From the NCBI GenBank assembly GCA_030150485.1, contig JASLFZ010000062.1, positions 1 through 24,812 of the forward strand: a DNA stretch of 24,812 bases, read 5' to 3'. This DNA is from Candidatus Saccharimonadales bacterium (lineage in GTDB: Bacteria; Patescibacteriota; Saccharimonadia; UBA4664; SCTI01). A program made the position numbers and the translations under genes. Each line of letters begins with the position of its first letter. Position 1 is the stretch's first letter. This document shows positions 20,601 through 24,812 of the stretch, piece after piece. Under the pieces are notes generated by a model. The model saw only the letters and a program-made list of their open reading frames with translations. It searched no databases and was not told where the DNA came from.

Positions 20601-21185
20601 GGTGAGGCGTTCCAGGAGCGTACCACCGTCGGTATGAAGTACATGCTGAAGCTTAACCACATGGTTGATGACAAGATTCACGCTCGCTCGACCGGACCAT
20701 ACGCTATGGTTACGCAGCAGCCACTGGGAGGCAAAGCGCAGCGCGGTGGTCAGCGGTTTGGCGAGATGGAGGTCTGGGCACTGGAGGCGTATGGCGCGTC
20801 CAACACCTTGCAGGAAATCCTGACCATTAAGTCTGACGACGTGGTTGGCCGATCGAAAGCCTATGAAGCGATCATTAAAGGTGAAGAGATCCGCGGACCG
20901 CGTATTCCGGAATCCTTTAACGTGCTCGTGAAAGAGCTGCAGAGCTTAACTCTTGGTGTTGAGTTGGTGCGCAGCCAAGAGTCGGAGATTGATGCCGAAG
21001 ACGTTCTGAGCAATCAGACCGACGCCGAGGTTGATGATCTTGGATCAGATAAGTTAATTGTTGGTGATGTAGCGGTAGCGGACATGCCACTCGTAGATTT
21101 GGCCGGTGGCCAAGAGGATCAGCTGCAAGCCGAGGCCGAAGCCGCTGACGCCGAAACACCCGTAACGATGGATCAGGAGGCGTAA
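17670..21185 (+). CDS. rpoB: RNA polymerase beta subunit
   Basis: The 1171-residue subunit forms one pincer and much of the active-centre channel. A TTG start is used, six bases after AAGGAG. Protrusion and lobe domains come first, then the rifampicin region ([20 protein letters not shown], residues 379-398, followed by [11 protein letters not shown]). Further on are [35 protein letters not shown], the [14 protein letters not shown] segment with active-site lysines, and the C-terminal clamp ([26 protein letters not shown]). The C-terminal tail is acidic. At the position of E. coli S531 there is T402. No rplJL genes precede it. Its TAA overlaps the rpoC ATG (TAATG). Confidence 0.97.
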   Translation: MATATNRRLFENTNEILTLPNLIRNQIHSFEWFTSEGLNELLNAINPIEDFTGKNLALYFRGFHYEEPKFDEATAKAKNATYEVPLKAKVELVNKETGEVKSQEIFLGDYPWMTERGTFVINGVERVVVSQLVRSPGVFFTAENTGTSLLFGAKVIPDRGAWLEFDTAANGTISVKIDRKRKLPVTTLLRAFGYAEDKEIEALFKDVDTGELKFIKETLDKDATSQMSDALMEVYRRIRPGDLATVENSKSLIEGMFFDPKRYDFSKVGRYKLNKRLNLDVPNTYENRIFRREDLVAIIKEIIRQNNDPAAQPEDIDNLANRRLRMVGELIQQKFRVGLLRMERNVKDRMSVYDRDTVTPGQLINVRPVVASVKEFFASSQMSQFMDQTNPLAEIAHKRRITAMGAGGLSRERAGFEVRDVHRSHYGRLCPIETPEGPNIGLVSNLSTYAQVNEYGFIETPYRRVINKIAPAEAGGHIARTTIKDAKGEAIVKPGDKITEAAAKKLAKLNLETIPVKAKVTEEIIYMDAADEAEEVITEAATRIGDDGYFVNPRVSVRRAGDAEEEDANNVEYMDVSSRQIASVSAALIPFIEHDDPKRALMGSNMQKQAVALVKPQAPIVGTGMESVVARDSAQVIIAEANGTVTAASASQITVAYDKKDAKTYNLLNFVRSNDGASIHQKAIVQSGQKVKRGDILADGMSTENGELALGQNVLVAFMSWGGYNFEDAIILSQRMVRDDRYSSIHIETHQIDVRDTKLGPEVVTRDIPNVSEDSLKDLDEGGIVRIGAEVTAGDILVGKITPKGEQELSSEEKLLRAIFGEKARDVKDTSLRMPNGERGKVVGVKIFSRESGDELPAGVIEQYYVSVAQMRKISVGDKMAGRHGNKGVIARILPVEDMPYMEDGTPVDMILNPLGVGARMNLGQVFETHLGWAAAALGYTVASPVFDGVTIEQIKAELKKAGLPEDGKAQLHDGRTGEAFQERTTVGMKYMLKLNHMVDDKIHARSTGPYAMVTQQPLGGKAQRGGQRFGEMEVWALEAYGASNTLQEILTIKSDDVVGRSKAYEAIIKGEEIRGPRIPESFNVLVKELQSLTLGVELVRSQESEIDAEDVLSNQTDAEVDDLGSDKLIVGDVAVADMPLVDLAGGQEDQLQAEAEAADAETPVTMDQEA

Positions 21186-24100
21186 TGGAAAACAATATGG
21201 TAGATCAAACAGCAAGTGAGTTTAGCGCCGTCCGCTTAAGTTTAGCGAGCCCGCAGCAGATTTTAGATTGGTCACACGGTGAGGTAACCAAACCGGAAAC
21301 CATCAACTATCGTACCCAAAAGCCGGAAAAGGATGGCCTGTTCTGTGAGCGCATTTTTGGTCCCACCAAAGACTGGGAGTGCTACTGCGGTAAGTACAAG
21401 CGCATTCGCTATAAGGACGTGGTGTGCGACAAGTGTGGCGTGCGCGTGACGCGCAGTATTGTGCGACGTGAGCGCATGGGCCACATCAGCCTGGCCGTTC
21501 CCGTCACGCACATTTGGTTTTTGCGCGGCACGCCTTCTAGTATTGGCTTGGTGATGAACATGAGTATCCGTGACCTTGAGCGTGTGGTCTACTTCGCGAA
21601 CTACGTGGTTACCGAAGTAAATGACGATGAGCGCAAAACCGCCCTGGCCGAGCTGGAGCAAGACTACAAGACGCGCCGCGAGACCGCGGTAAAGGAACAC
21701 GAGGAGAAGGCCGCCGCGCCTGATGCCAACGTCAAGGAAATTGCCGAGGCCCAGAGCCGTGAGCTCAGCGACCTTGAGGTGACCTATGAGAACGCCAAGA
21801 CCGAGATTAGTGGACTGGCTCGCCTGACCTTGCTTTCGGAATCAAAGTACCGCGACCTCAACATGAAGTTCGGTAACGTGTTTAAGGCCGAAATCGGAGC
21901 CGAGGCTATTTACAACCTTCTGGCCGAGATCGACGTGGATGCGTTGGTGGCGCAGCTTACCAAAGAGGCCGATGAGGCCGCCGGACAGAAAAAGAAGAAA
22001 ATCCTGAAGCGCCTCAAGACTCTTGAGGGCATGAAGAGCGCCGGTATCCGTCCGGAGTGGATGGTGGTAAAAGAGCTGCCGGTCATTCCGCCAGACCTGC
22101 GCCCAATGGTGCAGTTAGCGGGTGGACGCTTTGCGGCCTCCGACCTCAACGACCTGTATCGCCGCGTCATCAACCGCAACAACCGGTTGAAGCGCTTGAT
22201 CGAGCTGGACGCTCCGGAAGTCATTCGCCGTAACGAAAAACGGATGCTCCAAGAGGCGGTTGATGCGTTAATCGATAACAACGCTCGCCGTGAGCGCGCC
22301 GTATCGAGCACCGGTACGCGCCGTAAACTTAAAAGTATTAGCGATATGCTGAAGGGGAAGCAGGGGCGTTTTCGCCAGAACTTGCTTGGTAAGCGCGTCG
22401 ACTACTCCGGCCGTAGCGTGATCGTATCCGGCCCTACCCTAAAGCTCAATCAGTGTGGCTTGCCGAAGATGATGGCGCTGGAGCTGTTCAAGCCCTTTGT
22501 GATGGCGCGCCTAATAGATGAGGGCCACGCCCACAACGTCAAGAGCGCCAGTCGCATGATCGAACGAGCACACACCGAGGTGTGGGACGCATTGGAAGAG
22601 ATCATTAAAGATAAACACGTGTTGCTCAACCGAGCTCCTACGCTGCACCGTTTGGGTATTCAGGCTTTTCAGCCGACCCTGATCGAGGGTAAGGCCATCC
22701 AGCTCCACCCGTTGGTATGTAGCGCCTTTAACGCCGACTTTGATGGCGACCAGATGGCCGTCCACGTGCCGCTCGGCGCGGCCGCTCAGAAAGAAGCTAA
22801 AGAGATCATGCTGAGCTCGCGCAACCTGCTCAAGCCGGCTGACGGCTCAGCGGTGGTAAACCCCAGCCAAGATATGGTGTTGGGCTGCTACTACCTCACC
22901 TATGACAAGTTCCCCGGTGAAGAGGCTGCCAAAAACTATGGTGACGCCAACGAGGCGATCATGGCTCAGGAATCCGGCGCCATTAAGCTCCAGACCAAGA
23001 TCAGCATTTCGGTGGAGGGTGAGCGCATTGTCACGACCACCGGCCGCATCCTCTTTAATGAGGTGCTGCCGGCGGAGCTTGGCTTCCGTAACGAGACCAT
23101 GACCAAAAAGAAGCTCCAGAACCTGGTCGCCGAGGCGTTCGTGTTGTGCGGCGGCGATGCCACCGCTAAGTTTGTGGATGACATTAAGGATCTCGGGTTC
23201 CGCTACGCCACGCTTTCCGGCCTATCTGTCGGTGTAGATGACTTCGTGGTGCCATCTGATAAAGAGGAGCTGGTTGCAGAAGGCGAGCAGAACGTAGTTG
23301 AAATCAGCCAGCAGTTCGATATGGGCTTGATTACCGAAGACGAGCGCTATCGCCGAACCATTGAGGCTTGGCAGAAAACCAACGATAAGATTAAGGCTGA
23401 GCTCGAGGTTGTTTTAGCCGACAGCCAGGCCACTATTGGCCTGTTTGTCGATTCCGGTGCCCGTGGTGACTTTAGCCAGGTAAACCAGATTTCCGGCATG
23501 CTTGGGTTGGTGAACAACCCAACCGGCCGCTTGATTGAGCTGCCAATCCGTTCTAACTACAAAGAAGGCTTCTCGATGCTTGAGTACTTTAACGCCACCC
23601 ACGGTGCCCGTAAGGGTCTGACCGACACGGCGCTGAAGACGGCCGAATCGGGCTATCTGACCCGTCGTCTGGTAGATGTGGCGCAGGACGTGGTCGTAAC
23701 CACCGAGGACTGCCATGACACCGAGGGAAGCATTGTGAACCGAGGCGAGTCTGAGGCGATGGGCGAGAACTTCGTAGCTCGTATTGCGGGACGCGTAGCA
23801 GCCCAGGCCATCAAGGTTGATAAGAAAACGGTTGTAAAGGCAGGTGAGTTAATTACCGATGCGGCCGCCACTACGATTGGCGAGAGCGAGATTGAGGACG
23901 TTCGCTTGCGGAGTGTGCTTTCCTGCCGCACCCAGTGGGGTGTCTGCCAGAAGTGCTACGGTCTCGACCTTGCACGTGGCACGCTGGTGAAGCTGGGCGA
24001 GCCGGTGGGCGTTATCGCGGCCCAGAGTATTGGTGAGCCGGGCACGCAGCTGACCATGCGTACCTTCCACAAAGGTGTCGCCGCAACCGGCGCCGACATC

Positions 24101-24812
24101 ACCCAAGGTTTGCCGCGGGTTGAGGAAATCTTTGAGGCGCGTAATCCGAAGGGCCAGGCTGTTTTGGCTGAGCTCGACGGTATCGTGGATGTTAAGGAGA
24201 GTACCGGTAAATCAACGGTACGCGTAACTCCCGCGAACGTAAAGGTGACCGAGTTTGAGCTTGGCACCCGCATCGCTGAGGTAAAGACCGGCGACAAGGT
24301 TATGGTGGGCGACATCCTGGCCGCCGACGGCTCCGGCAAGAAGGCCATTAAGGCCAAAATTGAAGGTACCGTCGAGGTGCTGAAGGATAAGATCCTGCTG
24401 ACCCACGCCGGCGGCGCACATAAGGACCACGTCATCCCGATGTATCAGGATATCGAGGTCAGCAGTGGCGATTTGGTGGTACGTGGCCAGCGCCTAACAG
24501 AGGGCTCGATTAACCTGCAGGACATGCTGACGCTCCGCGGTGAGCGAGCGGTCCAGCGCTACATTGTGGCTGAGGTGCAGTCTATTTACGCTTCGCAGGG
24601 CCAGACGATTGCTGATAAGCACATCGAGATCATGATTCGCCAGATGTTCAGTCGAGTGCAGATCGAGGAGCCGGGCGACAGTCTGTTTGTGACCGGCGAC
24701 ATCGTTTCGAAGATGGCGGTGATTGAAGAGAACGAAGAGCTCGCGGCCGCGAAAAAGAAGCCGGCCACCTATGAGCAGCTGCTCCTGCCGATTACCAAGA
24801 TCTCGCTTTCCA
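21185..24812 (+). CDS. rpoC: RNA polymerase beta' subunit (5' part, cut by the window end)
   Basis: The reading frame opens with ATG overlapping the rpoB stop, preceded by AGGAGG at 21174-21179, and stays open to the window end (about 1209 codons visible). The N-terminal zinc finger is [20 protein letters not shown]. The catalytic magnesium loop [12 protein letters not shown] has D518, D520 and D522. A second zinc site includes [11 protein letters not shown] (from about 23926). [15 protein letters not shown], near 24035, marks the bridge helix/trigger loop end. The beta'-a-type spacer (residues about 140-270) is short. Translation is very likely coupled to rpoB. Confidence 0.97.
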   Translation, partial: MENNMVDQTASEFSAVRLSLASPQQILDWSHGEVTKPETINYRTQKPEKDGLFCERIFGPTKDWECYCGKYKRIRYKDVVCDKCGVRVTRSIVRRERMGHISLAVPVTHIWFLRGTPSSIGLVMNMSIRDLERVVYFANYVVTEVNDDERKTALAELEQDYKTRRETAVKEHEEKAAAPDANVKEIAEAQSRELSDLEVTYENAKTEISGLARLTLLSESKYRDLNMKFGNVFKAEIGAEAIYNLLAEIDVDALVAQLTKEADEAAGQKKKKILKRLKTLEGMKSAGIRPEWMVVKELPVIPPDLRPMVQLAGGRFAASDLNDLYRRVINRNNRLKRLIELDAPEVIRRNEKRMLQEAVDALIDNNARRERAVSSTGTRRKLKSISDMLKGKQGRFRQNLLGKRVDYSGRSVIVSGPTLKLNQCGLPKMMALELFKPFVMARLIDEGHAHNVKSASRMIERAHTEVWDALEEIIKDKHVLLNRAPTLHRLGIQAFQPTLIEGKAIQLHPLVCSAFNADFDGDQMAVHVPLGAAAQKEAKEIMLSSRNLLKPADGSAVVNPSQDMVLGCYYLTYDKFPGEEAAKNYGDANEAIMAQESGAIKLQTKISISVEGERIVTTTGRILFNEVLPAELGFRNETMTKKKLQNLVAEAFVLCGGDATAKFVDDIKDLGFRYATLSGLSVGVDDFVVPSDKEELVAEGEQNVVEISQQFDMGLITEDERYRRTIEAWQKTNDKIKAELEVVLADSQATIGLFVDSGARGDFSQVNQISGMLGLVNNPTGRLIELPIRSNYKEGFSMLEYFNATHGARKGLTDTALKTAESGYLTRRLVDVAQDVVVTTEDCHDTEGSIVNRGESEAMGENFVARIAGRVAAQAIKVDKKTVVKAGELITDAAATTIGESEIEDVRLRSVLSCRTQWGVCQKCYGLDLARGTLVKLGEPVGVIAAQSIGEPGTQLTMRTFHKGVAATGADITQGLPRVEEIFEARNPKGQAVLAELDGIVDVKESTGKSTVRVTPANVKVTEFELGTRIAEVKTGDKVMVGDILAADGSGKKAIKAKIEGTVEVLKDKILLTHAGGAHKDHVIPMYQDIEVSSGDLVVRGQRLTEGSINLQDMLTLRGERAVQRYIVAEVQSIYASQGQTIADKHIEIMIRQMFSRVQIEEPGDSLFVTGDIVSKMAVIEENEELAAAKKKPATYEQLLLPITKISLS

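Noticed and set aside
1..24812. CRISPR array, transposon inverted repeats, or recoded TGA
   Set aside because: No regularly spaced repeats or transposase were seen, and TGA serves as a stop at several well-defined gene ends (for example 2998-3000 and 10156-10158).

Overview
The window is bacterial, with dense short-spaced operons, TGA used as a normal stop, and a gene set (tyrS end, recG, rsmD, tRNA-Leu, tig, clpP, rpoB, rpoC) that fits Candidatus Saccharibacteria or another Patescibacteria (CPR) lineage with a Gram-positive-type envelope. WxL/DUF916 surface proteins, a TTG-started rpoB and many leaderless promoters agree with this. The assignment is an inference from content; no database search was possible.

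Layout. (1) 1-3536: housekeeping run tyrS (3' end), recG, a zinc-dependent phospholipase C-like protein and rsmD, all on +, with overlapping or closely spaced ends. (2) 3561-3646: tRNA-Leu(UAG) with encoded CCA. (3) About 3641-9385: a 5.7 kb integrated element lying exactly at the tRNA 3' end, flanked by the 8-bp direct repeat CCACCAAT. It carries a large serine integrase, a structured 5' leader feeding a small membrane protein, a terminase-small-subunit-like HTH protein, a second membrane protein, and a two-gene Pycsar-type antiphage module: a class III nucleotidyl cyclase plus a DUF5706/PycTM-like membrane effector, preceded by a small Pro-rich ORF. (4) 9457-13629: an OmpR-type response regulator, a 36-codon ORF, a histidine kinase and an unusual two-domain terpene-cyclase-like protein with both a DXDD and a DDXXD motif, probably one operon. 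(5) 13624-15354 (minus): a WxL surface protein and a DUF916 partner. (6) 15482-24812: trigger factor, ClpP, RpoB and the start of RpoC.

The most notable points are these. The Pycsar module is cargo of a tRNA-targeted element. The att core sits inside the 3' end of the integrase gene, so integration exchanges the integrase C-terminus: 52 codons plus a stop are left stranded at the right end, in frame with the truncated gene, and their stop overlaps the next ORF. In the excised circle the integrase would be 576 aa (from the upstream ATG) and would lie directly upstream of the small ORF and the Pycsar genes on the same strand.

Regulation: several genes lack a Shine-Dalgarno sequence and instead have a -10 box ending 6-8 nt before the start codon, often with an extended -10 TGN. 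This predicts leaderless mRNAs for integrase, HTH protein, membrane protein, cyclase, clpP and nearly so for tig. rpoB in contrast has a long leader with a terminator-like hairpin and an 11-bp inverted repeat ending at its Shine-Dalgarno sequence.
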